NCBI GenBank assembly: GCA_030446715.1
Contig: JAUJMU010000003.1
Coordinates: 186,001-250,000 of the forward strand
Origin: Cytophagales bacterium
Lineage (GTDB): Bacteria; Bacteroidota; Bacteroidia; Cytophagales; 172606-1
Direction: 5' to 3'
Length of the DNA: 64,000 nt
The first letter of the stretch is position 1. Each line of letters begins with the position of its first letter. The notes beneath the pieces are model-generated. The model was not told the DNA's origin. It saw only the letters and a list, made by a program, of their open reading frames with translations, and did not search any database. Positions 52,813 through 62,494 of this stretch are shown piece by piece. The position numbers and the translations under genes are program-made.

Positions 52813-55800
52813 CCTTGGCAGCAGCACCGGGTACTCCTTGCCGGCTTCCCGGTCGCGCCAGTAGACCTGAAAATTAACCGCCACTTCGGTCAGGCGGTAG
52901 CCCTCCCGCAGCTTTTTGTTGAGCACCTCCTCAAAACTGCGGGAGTACCGCAAAGGGCTGCCGGTTTGGAGTTCGATGAAAGGCCGTCCGTCGTGGCCGG
53001 GCGTCAGGGACTGCCCCGCCTGCAGGTGAGTGACCGCAGCGGCGGTAGAGTGGCTGCGGAAGGCATTCAGGTAAAGGTCGCGGAGGCAAAGGTGAAAGCT
53101 GATCTCCCTTGCCGGCTCGTACGTGCCGGTGTCACGGATGGTCTCCATGTTTTCCACCCGGATGCCCGCAAAACCCTCACCGTTGGTGTGGATGATCAGA
53201 TTTTGCTTTGCCCGGGTAAGGGCTACGTACACGGTTCGTCGGCGGGCGTCGCCGGTAAGGGGATAATTTTCCAGCAGCAGGAAAACAGTATCAAACTCTT
53301 TGCCCTTGGCTTTGTGCATGGTGGATACCAGCACCACGCCGCTTTCGGGGTAGTAAAAATCTTCAAAACGGATTTCCTTCAGGTAGTTGTGCCATTCGGG
53401 CAGGTACTTCAGCGGGTAGGCATTGCTGAACTGATCGGCTACCGCAAGGCACAGCCACAGCTTGTCGGAGCCGGCGAAAAGGGCGGATGTTTTTTCTCTT
53501 GCCTCCAGCCAATGCGGGTCAGGCACCAGTTCCGTCCGGGGATCGGTCCCTTCGGCGAGCAGCCCGGAAAAGTGACGGATTTCGAGCAGATCCCCGAGGC
53601 AGAAGCCTTCCGCCGAAAGAATCAGCCGGGCCGGTACACCGTTGTTCCGCAGGCAGTTTTCGACCAGCAGCGCCTCTTCGTTGGTGTGGGTCAGCACGGC
53701 CGTGGTGCCGGAAAAGCCCAGCCGCTTTACGTCGGCAGCCAGTGGCGCAACCAGTTGCCCCGACTGGTGGCTGACCAGCCGGACGAAGCCGTTTTGGGCG
53801 GTGGCGGCGTAAATATCGTCTTTGGGGGCGCGGTGCCGGAGCGTTGCCAGAAACCCATTGGCGAATTGCACCAGATTCTGACGGCTCCGGAAATTGGCCG
53901 ACAACTGGTAGTTCTTCGCTCCATAGATTCGGCCAAAGTCCTGCATGACTCCGGTAGCCGAGCCGCGGAACTCGTATATATTCTGGTCATCGTCGCCGGC
54001 AACGATCACGCGCATGTCGCCGGAGAGGCCGGTCAGTTCCCGGATCAGGGCAAATTCGTTTTCGCTGATGTCCTGGAATTCATCCACCACCAGCACACTT
54101 TTGACCAGCAGTTTTTCTGCCGGAATGGTGCCGCTGCGGATGGCACTGAGGCAGTGGGCAATCACCGCTTCGGATTTTTCCAGCGTGCCCTTGCGGCCCA
54201 AAAGGTTGAAGCAGTACGAATGGCAGGTGTGAATGTCCAGAAAATGCACCATTCCCTTCACCAGGGTCCGGAGCCGTTCGCGAAACTCCAGTGCCGCCGC
54301 CCTCGAAAAAGTGAGCATCAGAAACTGTTCCGGCCGGATGTCTTCCAGCAGCAGCAGGGAAGCTACCTTGTGCGCCAGTACGCGGGTCTTGCCGCTGCCC
54401 GGTCCGGCGGTGACTACAATTTTGGGACTGACCGTGTCGCGCACCACGGCCAGCTGGGCGGAGGAGAGGTTGCCAAACAGTTCCCGGAAACGCCGGGGCA
54501 GCAGGGGCCTTCTGATTTCGGCCTGCCGGTCCGGAAAGTATTTTTCCAGAAAAGTGTCGTAATCAAGGGTAAAGTAGTCATCCACGAAAGCCAGCCCTTC
54601 GTGGTAATTCTGCAGCATTTTCCGGGCGTATTCACCCACAATATGAATCTGCTGGACTTTATGACTGTAGTGCGTTTCCAGCTTCCGGTACTCTTCGGCC
54701 GAATATTGCCGCCCGTTGTCGTACTCCAGCCGTTCCAGCGTAAAAGGGTTGTAGATGATCAGGAAACCGCCTTCCAGCTTCAGCGCCCCGATGGCGTTGA
54801 GGTAAAGCAGGGCTTCCTCAAAACCGCTGAAGTCCGGGGGTTCAGAAAGCTTCGGTCCGGTCCTTTCGAATTCTCGTTTCAGTTCGAGCAGCGAAAACTC
54901 CAGCAAGGGACTGGGAGGACCGGCGTCGGCAGGAAAGGAGGTGACGGCAGCCGGAACAACGTTAATTTCCGGTGCGGCCAGGGGGCTTTGAATCAGCACT
55001 GCTGAGGCAGGCTCGTCGGGCGGTTTTGCCGCGGGGTTCTGTCCGCGTTCCGGTTTACCGGCCAGATAACCCGCAATCCAGCCGGCAAGGGCGTGGCGGG
55101 CCTTCATCTGAGACGCCACTTCCCCGAACGGCATCCGGAAGCCGATCTGGTAGGCGTGCAGGGCCCGGTCCGTGCGGGTTTTGTAGATCGTACTTTTGGT
55201 TTCCCAGTACAACAGCACGTCTTTGATCGCGTCCACGGAAGAATCTTCCAGCCCTGCTTCCTGCAGCCGGCCGTTGACCTCTTTGAGGAACACGGTTCCG
55301 GTGGTTTTGGCGAGCATTTTCAGCAGCGCCTTTTCCAGCCGGGCGTATTTAGAGAACAGCCGCTCCGGATGGCCGGCTGGTGAAAGGTCCAGAAAGGCGG
55401 TAAGGTCTTTGGCGTCGCCGATGATGTTTTCCTGCCGCAGCAGGTTCAGTACGCGCATGACATCCTCCCGGGCAATGGCCAGCACCTCGGAAAGATGGTC
55501 TACCCGCGTTTCGTCTTCTTTGATGATCCGCTGAATAATCCGGATGGCGTGTTCTTTGTCTTTTTCCGAAAAATGGGCCGACTGCCGGACGATTTCGCCG
55601 GCCTTGCTGATGTCTTTTTCCCGGAAGCTGTTGGCAATGACCCGCGGCGCATTGTGCCCGCGTTTCACGAAGCCGGAATCTTCCAGTGCCGCAATGGCGG
55701 CCGTGACGCGGGTTTCGACCTGGTGCATTTCGCGGTCCCAGCCGGCGGCTCTGGCAATTTCCAGCGCCGAACGGCTGGCCTGCCCGCGGCCCCGGGTCAG

Positions 55801-57699
55801 CTTGCGGATGGCCTGCCAGATCTGCCCGATTTCCCTGCGGTTGATCCGGGTGCGGTTGAGCAGCTCGAAATGCTTGCCAAGGTCTTCTTCATCAAAGAGA
55901 ATAAAGCAGCCCGCCTGAACTTCTTCGCTCCGCCCGGCCCGTCCGGCTTCCTGCACGTAGTTCTCCAGCGAACCGGAAATTTCGTAGTGAATCACCATTC
56001 CGACGTCCTTCTTGTCCACGCCCATGCCGAAGGCCGTGGTAGCTACGATGATGTCCACTTCGTTGCGGATAAACTGGTCCTGGTGGCGGATTTTACGGGT
56101 GGTTTCCATCTGCCCGTGGTAGGGAAGGGCTTCAAACCCGTCGCGGTTCAGGTTGCCGGCCAGCTCCTCGGCCGTCCGGACCCGCGACACGTAGATGATC
56201 TTTGCCCCGGTATTGGCCGAGAGCAGCCCTTTCAGCCTCCGGTATCTGGCTTGCTGATCCGGCGCTTCCTGCACGGTATAGGTCAGGTTCACGCGGCGGG
56301 AGGGGGCAATAAAAACCTGAAGTTGGAGGGAAAGTCTGGTCCGGAAGTAGTCGCAGATATCGTCTATTACCTGCGGCCTGGCGGTGGCCGTGAAGCAGGA
56401 AACGGGAATGGGTTCGGCCAGTCCTTTCTCCTTGCAGAGGTTGGCAATGAATTCGCCGATGTAGAGGTAATCAACCCGGAAATCCTGTCCCCACGCCGAA
56501 AAGCAGTGCGCCTCATCCACCACAAAACGGGCAATGGACCGGTTCTTCAGCAAGCCGGCAACCGTGCGGGAGCGGAGTGATTCGGGCGAAATATAGAGCA
56601 GGTGTACATCGCCGTGCATGACCCGTTCGATGGCTTCGCTGCGCTCCAGGGGCGAAAGCAGACCGTTGATGGTGACGGCATTGACCAGCCCGTGCCGATG
56701 CCGGAGCACGTCCACCTGATCCTTCATCAGCGACTGCAGCGGCGAAATGACCACCGTCAGGGCGCGGCCGGCGCGGCCCGTCATCAGGGCGGGCAGCTGA
56801 AAGGCCAGCGATTTGCCGCCACCCGTCGGGAAAACGCCCAGCAGGGAATCATTCCGGAGGGCGGTGCGGACAGTCAGTTCCTGAAGCGAAACTTCTTCCT
56901 CCGGACTGAATCTGCGGAAGTCCCGGTAACCAAAAAAACTTTCCAGCGCCCGGTGCGGGTCCAGCCATTCCCGGCACCAGGTGCAGTCCGGGTCCGGACA
57001 TTCCCGTACCCGGAGCTGATAGAGAATAGAAGTCAGCTGCGGGTAATTTTTAATCAGCCAGGGCGGTGGCACTGATTCGGGTTCACGGGTGGTAATGATG
57101 GCCAAGGCGTAGGCATAAGCTACCGGATCTTGCCGGATCAGGGCTTTGTGGCCGGCATTCCGGCATACCGTACCCTCGAAATGGGACCGGACCTGATCCG
57201 CCGGCGGAGATGCCGGTTTACTGGGATGGTACCCTGCCGCCGGAAAAAAGCCGCTGAAGGCTTCCGTGCCGGAGAGCAGCTGGTAGTAAATGGCTTGCAG
57301 GGCCGGGGGCAGTGAGAAAAACTGCACCACCTCGTCGGCGAAGAGCTGGGCGGCGAGGCGGGCATCCCAGACGGGGTTATTGGGCGGATACTGGTCGTAG
57401 AGTTTGTAGTCTTTTACCAGTTTGTGGTAAGGCTTTTCCGGAAAGAGCAGCGCCGACAGGTAAAGCGTGTCTACGGCAGGTTTTGCGAAAAAAGATTCTT
57501 CCATGCCCCATTTCCGGAGCAGCGGCAGGTCGTGGCGGAGAATGTTGTGGCCGCAGATGCAGCCGGCTTCCCGGGCGAACACGGCAAAACTCTCCACTGA
57601 CTTCTGGTGAAATTCACGTTCCCCGAAAACCGCTCCGATGTCGCGGAGCTTCGGGCTTTCGCGGTCCGTTTCCAGATCGAAAAATAAGATTTTGTCCAT
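52789..57699 (-). CDS. Giant DnaQ-type exonuclease - RecQ helicase - UvrD helicase fusion
   Basis: 1636 aa. N-terminal DEDD exonuclease: DLE at 8-10, then ICGHNILRHDLPLL. RecQ part: Walker A VFPTGGGKSLAFQLP near 290, VVDEAHCFSAWGQDFR near 395, TTAFGMGVDKKDVGMVIHYE and YVQEAGRAGR. A RQC/winged-helix-like region follows. UvrD part: KIVVTAGPGSGKTRVLAHK near 1100, LVVDEFQDISENEFAL, GDDDQNIYEFRGS, STMHKAKGKEFDTVFLLLEN. One polypeptide could unwind, resect and remodel DNA. The combination is rare; it may act in recombination repair or in defence. Uninterrupted and high-GC, so chromosomal and probably functional. Confidence 0.92.
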   Translation of the reverse strand: MDKILFFDLETDRESPKLRDIGAVFGEREFHQKSVESFAVFAREAGCICGHNILRHDLPLLRKWGMEESFFAKPAVDTLYLSALLFPEKPYHKLVKDYKLYDQYPPNNPVWDARLAAQLFADEVVQFFSLPPALQAIYYQLLSGTEAFSGFFPAAGYHPSKPASPPADQVRSHFEGTVCRNAGHKALIRQDPVAYAYALAIITTREPESVPPPWLIKNYPQLTSILYQLRVRECPDPDCTWCREWLDPHRALESFFGYRDFRRFSPEEEVSLQELTVRTALRNDSLLGVFPTGGGKSLAFQLPALMTGRAGRALTVVISPLQSLMKDQVDVLRHRHGLVNAVTINGLLSPLERSEAIERVMHGDVHLLYISPESLRSRTVAGLLKNRSIARFVVDEAHCFSAWGQDFRVDYLYIGEFIANLCKEKGLAEPIPVSCFTATARPQVIDDICDYFRTRLSLQLQVFIAPSRRVNLTYTVQEAPDQQARYRRLKGLLSANTGAKIIYVSRVRTAEELAGNLNRDGFEALPYHGQMETTRKIRHQDQFIRNEVDIIVATTAFGMGVDKKDVGMVIHYEISGSLENYVQEAGRAGRSEEVQAGCFILFDEEDLGKHFELLNRTRINRREIGQIWQAIRKLTRGRGQASRSALEIARAAGWDREMHQVETRVTAAIAALEDSGFVKRGHNAPRVIANSFREKDISKAGEIVRQSAHFSEKDKEHAIRIIQRIIKEDETRVDHLSEVLAIAREDVMRVLNLLRQENIIGDAKDLTAFLDLSPAGHPERLFSKYARLEKALLKMLAKTTGTVFLKEVNGRLQEAGLEDSSVDAIKDVLLYWETKSTIYKTRTDRALHAYQIGFRMPFGEVASQMKARHALAGWIAGYLAGKPERGQNPAAKPPDEPASAVLIQSPLAAPEINVVPAAVTSFPADAGPPSPLLEFSLLELKREFERTGPKLSEPPDFSGFEEALLYLNAIGALKLEGGFLIIYNPFTLERLEYDNGRQYSAEEYRKLETHYSHKVQQIHIVGEYARKMLQNYHEGLAFVDDYFTLDYDTFLEKYFPDRQAEIRRPLLPRRFRELFGNLSSAQLAVVRDTVSPKIVVTAGPGSGKTRVLAHKVASLLLLEDIRPEQFLMLTFSRAAALEFRERLRTLVKGMVHFLDIHTCHSYCFNLLGRKGTLEKSEAVIAHCLSAIRSGTIPAEKLLVKSVLVVDEFQDISENEFALIRELTGLSGDMRVIVAGDDDQNIYEFRGSATGVMQDFGRIYGAKNYQLSANFRSRQNLVQFANGFLATLRHRAPKDDIYAATAQNGFVRLVSHQSGQLVAPLAADVKRLGFSGTTAVLTHTNEEALLVENCLRNNGVPARLILSAEGFCLGDLLEIRHFSGLLAEGTDPRTELVPDPHWLEAREKTSALFAGSDKLWLCLAVADQFSNAYPLKYLPEWHNYLKEIRFEDFYYPESGVVLVSTMHKAKGKEFDTVFLLLENYPLTGDARRRTVYVALTRAKQNLIIHTNGEGFAGIRVENMETIRDTGTYEPAREISFHLCLRDLYLNAFRSHSTAAAVTHLQAGQSLTPGHDGRPFIELQTGSPLRYSRSFEEVLNKKLREGYRLTEVAVNFQVYWRDREAGKEYPVLLPRLRLVCNG

Positions 57700-57808
57700 T
57701 TTTCCTGCGTACTCCGGCGGGCAATGGTTCCGGCCCGGGTTGGTAATCTATGAAGTTAAGAAAAATAGAATTCATCATTCAAAATCTGAAATTTAAGGTT
57801 ACGCAGCA

Positions 57809-58649
57809 CTAATCCAGATCAGAATCATAGTAAATGCCAAAACCAAACATGAACAGACCATAGGCGATGGTGCCAATGGCTACTATAATAAAAGGCAGGT
57901 GGCCCACGTGGTCGCCGATGAAGTCAAAAGCCTTACCGGTATTAACCACGTGCCGGGAATTTCCGGCAATTCCGGTTTGATGAAGAAGTAGCCGGTGATG
58001 CCAGGGATAACGCCTCTGGCAAAATGCCCCGCCCACGCCCGCACATGAAGGGTTGTTTGCTTCCAGCGGGAAAGATGATTTATGTTCAGCCTTTCCAGAT
58101 AGTTTCTGCTGATTACATAACCGGCCTGAACGACCGTCGTGATGCAGGTGATGATGCCGGGGGAGATGATCAGCCAATCCCCGTGTTCCCTTCTGAGCAG
58201 ATCGCCGGCCAGCTTCCGCCGGGCCGTAGGCAGACCCGTTTGCTCAATGTCCCCGGTATCCGATAAAACCTGAATGGCGCTGAAGGCGATCAGGGCATCG
58301 GCAAGGCTGGTAAAGGCCGTAACGGCTCTTCCTGCAATTCCTTTGGGCCCTTTGCCGTACCATATGGGTCATAAATGGTCTCGTAGATCCGCCAGATGAT
58401 GTAGCTGACCATGCCCAGCAGAATTACCCAGATCAGCACCTTGCCGGCCATAAAATTATCCAGATAAGCCAGCAGGCTGCTTTCATCCGCCCCGCCCTCC
58501 TTTAATTTCAAAAAGGAAAGGATGGCAATGATTCCAATGGCTGTGTATACGATGCCGGTGGATATACCGCCATACATGGCCAGGTAATGCACAAAATGCC
58601 GCTTCTTTCCATTTTTTTCATTCGTCATATTTTGAAATATAGCGAACAT
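57809..58649 (-). pseudogene. DUF1206-like membrane protein, frameshifted
   Basis: N-terminal 119 aa from 58649 (FVHYLAMYGGISTGIVYTAI, LIWVILLGMVSYIIWRIYET) carry three spans; the frame changes near 58330, and another frame continues FTSLADALIAFSAIQVLSDT, then IISPGIITCITTVVQAGYVI. A third frame ends GKAFDFIGDHVGHLPFIIVA and YGLFMFGFGIYYDSDLD. Joined, it is about 275 aa with six spans, matching DUF1206-type proteins. At least two single-base changes are needed. Function unknown. Confidence 0.65.
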
Positions 58650-58911
58650 CCGTGATTTGTATCAGTTCCGTTCCGGAACTCTCAGGGTTTTTAAAACTTC
58701 AGGGTTGGTACCACTGATGATTTACTTTTGCTATAAAGTGCGTCACAACTTATCGGAGAAGAACGATACTGGCAAACCTATAAGGTTTTTTGGGGATATA
58801 GCCGCTGATTCACCACTATTGAGCGTAGAGACTTCTCCTGTTGTTTTAATTCAGGGTAAACGTATTTAATCAGAATTGATTCTGAAGTGCCGAACGTTTG
58901 GACACATTATA

Positions 58912-58929
58912 ACAATGTTATAACATTGT
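58912..58929. promoter_or_regulatory. Perfect 18-bp palindrome upstream of mazE (operator candidate)
   Basis: ACAATGTTATAACATTGT is its own reverse complement. It lies 43 bp upstream of the mazE start, where MazE-MazF autoregulation would act. Half-sites also overlap ATAACAATGTTAT. Confidence 0.65.
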
Positions 58930-58972
58930 ATCCGCTGTTCCGTATATGGGAACAGGATACAATATCAATAAC

Positions 58973-59230
58973 ATGAGAGCCCGCATTGTACGAGTAGGTA
59001 ATTCCCAGGGAATACTGCTTCCCAAGAGCCTGATCCGTTATTACAATTTCGCTGGTGAGGTGGAAATTGAACAGACTGAAAAAGGGTTAGTGATAACCCC
59101 GGTCCGAAAGCCTGCCCGCGCTGATTGGGATGCACGTTTCAAGCAAGCGGTTGCGGAAGGCCACGAGCCGGAAAACGATATGTTCGAAGGCCTCGGAAAT
59201 GATTTTGACAATCAGGAATGGCAATGGTAA
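58973..59230 (+). CDS. mazE: MazE-family AbrB-type antitoxin
   Basis: 85 aa from ATG 58973: RARIVRVGNSQGILLPKSLI is the AbrB/SpoVT DNA-binding swapped hairpin, and EVEIEQTEKGLVITPVRKPA follows. The acidic C-terminus (EPENDMFEGLGNDFDNQEWQ) would block MazF. It overlaps mazF by 13 bp. Confidence 0.9.
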   Translation: MRARIVRVGNSQGILLPKSLIRYYNFAGEVEIEQTEKGLVITPVRKPARADWDARFKQAVAEGHEPENDMFEGLGNDFDNQEWQW

Positions 59231-59568
59231 GCATCACGGCTGGGTCCGTAATATACCGTTTTGAGGTCTACATGACAGACCTTGACCCTACGCAGGGGAG
59301 TGAGATCAACAAAACACGCCCCTGCATTATTGTTTCCCCCGACGAGTCGAACCGCAACCTGAAGACAGTGCTTGCGGCTCCTCTGACCTCCACCACCAGG
59401 CCCTACCCCACGCGGGTAGACTGCACCTTTCAGGGCAAGTCCGGACAGGTAGCCCTTGACCAGATGCGCAGCCTCGACAAAACCCGGCTGATCCGGAAGA
59501 TAGGCGATATTGATCAGGCCACCGCGGAAGCTGTCTGTGATACGCTGGTGCAAATGTTCCGGCTCTGA
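59218..59568 (+). CDS. mazF: MazF/PemK-family mRNA interferase
   Basis: 116 aa: GSVIYRFEVYMTDLDPTQGS, EINKTRPCIIVSPDES and TVLAAPLTSTTRPYPTRV are the MazF core; QVALDQMRSLDKTRLIRKIG is the family's C-terminal motif with the catalytic Thr/Arg environment. It cuts mRNA at short sites. ATG at 59218 or 59224. The operon is complete. Confidence 0.92.
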   Translation: MAMVSITAGSVIYRFEVYMTDLDPTQGSEINKTRPCIIVSPDESNRNLKTVLAAPLTSTTRPYPTRVDCTFQGKSGQVALDQMRSLDKTRLIRKIGDIDQATAEAVCDTLVQMFRL

Positions 59569-59585
59569 TTTTCTCCCGCCGGGAG

Positions 59586-59608
59586 TAAACCCGCCGCGGC
59601 GGGTAAAC
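59586..59608. repeat. GC-rich palindromic interspersed repeat, copy 4
   Basis: TAAACCCGCCGCGGCGGGTA followed by AAC; same family as the repeats around higBA, 23 kb away. It follows mazF directly. Confidence 0.6.
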
Positions 59609-59770
59609 ACTGCTGATGAATCCTGATCCCCGGAAGATCAGTACTATACCCTGCCAGACGGTCAGATCATCACTTTCCCCGGTACTAAACACTACCTCCA
59701 ACGAAACGACCTGTTCAAACCGAAAGGCTGATAAGAGCCATCATCATGGAGAAAGAACGAACTTTGTTTT

Positions 59771-59878
59771 ATGGTACGAAAGCTACTTTTTCTCCTTATC
59801 CTCCTTGTTTTTGCAGGATGCACCAAAGATGACCCCATGGCAAACCCTGTAGTCAGTGACGGGCGGATGGTGGTATGA
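59771..59878 (+). CDS. Very small lipoprotein or lipoprotein fragment
   Basis: 35 aa: VRKLLFLLILLVFAGCTKDD is a complete type II signal sequence with lipobox (VFAGC), then a short tail ending GRMVV. Either a mini-lipoprotein or the start of a truncated one; CTKDDP is typical of Bacteroidota surface lipoproteins. No Shine-Dalgarno. Confidence 0.5.
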   Translation: MVRKLLFLLILLVFAGCTKDDPMANPVVSDGRMVV

Positions 59879-59972
59879 ATTGATGGAAAGGTGGTAAAGC
59901 TGCTTCTGACCAGGTTGTGTAAACCAACAAAAAAGCAGCTACAATTTTGATTGTAACTGCTTGGCAGTCAAG

Positions 59973-60046
59973 TGATTCCGTTTGGATTCGAACCAAAGAC
60001 CTACTGCTTAGAAGGCAGTTGCTCTATCCAGCTGAGCTACGGAACC
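59973..60046 (-). tRNA. tRNA-Arg (TCT)
   Basis: Acceptor GGTTCCG pairs with CGGAATC, discriminator A; anticodon stem CTGCC/GGCAG-type with loop CTTCTAA, anticodon TCT; T-arm GGTTCGAATCC. CCA not encoded. Confidence 0.95.
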
Positions 60047-60062
60047 AAATGAGAGAATAAAG

Positions 60063-60137
60063 TCGGGGCGGCAAGATTCGAACTTGCGACCTCCTGGTCC
60101 CAAACCAGGCGCGATGACCGGACTACGCTACGCCCCG
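60063..60137 (-). tRNA. tRNA-Pro (TGG)
   Basis: Acceptor CGGGGCG with CGCCCCG; anticodon arm CCTGGTTTGGGACCAGG with TGG; T-arm GTTCGAATCTTGC. 17 bp upstream of tRNA-Arg on the same strand; probably one transcript. Confidence 0.95.
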
Positions 60138-60190
60138 AACTTATGGGTATGAATGATTGGAGTTCAAATATGCCCGATATTTCCCGAAAA

Positions 60191-60222
60191 AAAAAGCCGG
60201 CAATGGGTCATGCCGGCTTTTT
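60191..60222. terminator. Bidirectional terminator between the tRNAs and the copper-protein gene
   Basis: AAAAAGCCGGCA (60191-60202) pairs with TGCCGGCTTTTT (60211-60222) with an 8-nt loop; A-tract and T-tract make it work both ways. Confidence 0.8.
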
Positions 60223-60245
60223 CAAGAAAATTTAAAGGCTGCTTT

Positions 60246-62378
60246 TTATTTTGTCACCTTCAGCGTGCCCTGCATCACGTAGGCATGGCCCGGCACGGTG
60301 CACACGTAGGTATACTCACCCGGAGTAGACGGAGCCGTAAAATAAATGCTCTCCGCATTGCCTGGCTCCATCAGACGGGTGTGGTACAAAACTTTTGGCG
60401 TTTCGGGAATGTAGTTCAACTCCTGGCCCTTGATGCCCAGATTCATGGCCAGTTCGCCCACCGGCACGGCCTGACCGGGCAGCACCACCACGCAATTGTG
60501 CGGCATGTCGTCGTCGTTGTTAAACGTCCACTTGATTTTGCTGCCCGCCTTTACGGTAATTTCATTCTTGTCAAACTTAAGGCCCGGCTCGGTACCGATT
60601 ATCACCGTCTGATCCGCCTTGCCGCCCCAGTCGGCGGGCATGGCTGTCAGGCGCTTGGCCGAAGTAGGAGCGGCCTTCAGGCCACCCGCATTGGCTGAAC
60701 CCGCAGTAGCCGCAGTGTTATCATTGCTGGTAGTCATGGTCATGCCGCCGTGGGCGGAGTGGTCGCCGGTATTGGTGGAGGCCAGGGCCAGCCGCTCGCC
60801 GGCCGGAATGTTGTTAAGCGTATAATAGGCCGTGTTGTGCAGCAGCGGCAGGCTGTTGCCGGACCGTACCCCGAACGCCTTTACCTCGTGCACGTATCTT
60901 TCCCGCAGGCCATCCACCACCAGCCGGGCCTTCAGGCCGTCACCGGAAACCTTTACGCCTTTGACCGCGCAGACCTGGTCATTGATGACCGGGCTGCCGT
61001 ACACCGGGTGGTACTTGTAAATAAAGCTGGTCACCTGATAGGAAGCCGGATTTCCGGCTGTTTTCTTATCCACGGCAGCAGTGAATTCAATTTCAAAGCC
61101 ATCCGGCGTGGCGCGGACCGCCTTCATTTCAAACGGCATTTTACCGGTCCAGACGAGGCGCTGCAGACCGTAGGCTTTGGTACCGGCTGAACCCCAGCCG
61201 CGGTTGGTTTCGCCCACAAACAGTGATCCGTCGTTGCCGAAGGCCATCCGCAGGACGCCCGACTGGAAACCCTCACGGAAGGAAAAGGCAGCGCCCTGGT
61301 ACTGACCGTTTACCTTTTCCATGAATACGCGGGTAATCTTGCTTTGTCCCTGGTCTCCGATCAGCATCTGGCCGGCAAAAGGTCCGAACCCGCCGTTGGT
61401 CTGGTCAGTTACAATTTCTGAAGTGGAAATGCCAAGAATGGAGTGCGGAAGCCAGACGGCAGGTGTTTTCACGGCCGGCAGTTCCTGTTCCAGCGCAAAA
61501 AATGGAGTGCCCTTGTCATTCCTGTCATTTTCGGGCTTGATGGGCTTTTCGCCCGGTTTGGCCATGCGGGGATCCACCCGGGCGTATACCTGTTCGGTGT
61601 TCAGCTTTACGGGTGATTCGGGCCGGTTGGCCCAGCGCAGCCCGGCCGGGTGCCCGGCAAAGTCGCCTTTCTCAACGTGCATGACAAAACCAGAGCCCAT
61701 CCAGTCGCCCTGGTTGTCGGAGTAGAAAAGTTGCCCGTCGTAGATGCCGATGCCGCAGGGAGAACGCATACCAGTGGCGAACGGCTCCATTTTTCCGTCG
61801 GGTGTGATGCGCATTGTCCATCCTCTCCAGGGAACGCGGCTTTCGCCCCGCCACCATTCGATGTTGCCAAAGGCCACGTTACCGGTTACGTACATACTGC
61901 CGTCTGGTCCGATTTTAGGACCAAAGGAATATTCGTGGTAATGGCCCGAAAGCGGCCATGCATATACTGTTTCGTACCGGTCTGCCTTGCCGTCGTGATT
62001 GCGGTCCACCAGTTTGGTGAGTTCGCCCCGCTGGGCCATGTACAGATCACCATCCTTATAGGCCAGTCCCAGAATTTCGTGCAGGCCGGTGGCAAAGTGC
62101 TGGTAATGCGGCTGTGAACCGTTTTTCATGTACGGATTTTCGATGATGTACACATCACCGCGGCGCGTAGAAACAGCCAGCTTTCCGTTGGGCATTACAG
62201 CCAGTCCGCCTACTTCCAGCAATACGCCTTCCGGCACAGGCAGGGTAACCATCTGGTAGTAATCTTCTTCGGTGGGGCCTTCGGAGGCGTTCTGTCCCTG
62301 CGCCGGGAGTTCGGCTGAACCCATCAGGGCGGCCAGCAACAGGGCCAGCGGACGGAGTTTTATTTTGGGAGAAAACAT
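60246..62378 (-). CDS. Secreted dehydrogenase-like propeller protein with C-terminal plastocyanin domain
   Basis: 710 aa with a signal peptide (LALLLAALMGSAELPAQGQ). Residues 40-480 form a propeller-like region of PQQ/NHL type (GGLAVMPNGKLAVSTRRGDV, YEYSFGPKIGPDGSMYVTGN, GLRWANRPESP). The last 110 residues are a type I copper domain: KWTFNNDDDMPHNCVVVLPG gives the first His, and YVCTVPGHAYVMQGTLKV the Cys, His and Met ligands. Likely an electron-transfer sugar or alcohol dehydrogenase, or a carbohydrate-binding exported protein with its own copper carrier. Followed downstream by the bidirectional terminator; encoded right after the DUF1080 gene on the same strand. Confidence 0.87.
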   Translation of the reverse strand: MFSPKIKLRPLALLLAALMGSAELPAQGQNASEGPTEEDYYQMVTLPVPEGVLLEVGGLAVMPNGKLAVSTRRGDVYIIENPYMKNGSQPHYQHFATGLHEILGLAYKDGDLYMAQRGELTKLVDRNHDGKADRYETVYAWPLSGHYHEYSFGPKIGPDGSMYVTGNVAFGNIEWWRGESRVPWRGWTMRITPDGKMEPFATGMRSPCGIGIYDGQLFYSDNQGDWMGSGFVMHVEKGDFAGHPAGLRWANRPESPVKLNTEQVYARVDPRMAKPGEKPIKPENDRNDKGTPFFALEQELPAVKTPAVWLPHSILGISTSEIVTDQTNGGFGPFAGQMLIGDQGQSKITRVFMEKVNGQYQGAAFSFREGFQSGVLRMAFGNDGSLFVGETNRGWGSAGTKAYGLQRLVWTGKMPFEMKAVRATPDGFEIEFTAAVDKKTAGNPASYQVTSFIYKYHPVYGSPVINDQVCAVKGVKVSGDGLKARLVVDGLRERYVHEVKAFGVRSGNSLPLLHNTAYYTLNNIPAGERLALASTNTGDHSAHGGMTMTTSNDNTAATAGSANAGGLKAAPTSAKRLTAMPADWGGKADQTVIIGTEPGLKFDKNEITVKAGSKIKWTFNNDDDMPHNCVVVLPGQAVPVGELAMNLGIKGQELNYIPETPKVLYHTRLMEPGNAESIYFTAPSTPGEYTYVCTVPGHAYVMQGTLKVTK

Positions 62379-62494
62379 CTTTGGAGAATTTTAAATTTTT
62401 GATTCTGAATTGTAAATGAGTGTAACCGGAAAGGAAGCTGAATGCGGAGGTCAGTAAATTCAAAATTTTGCCTTCAGCATTCAGCGTTTCCAGA

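Noticed and set aside
52966-55005. 679-aa plus-strand frame, and another at 55495-56580
   Set aside because: Antisense to the helicase fusion, whose motifs are unmistakable; composition is of shadow type.
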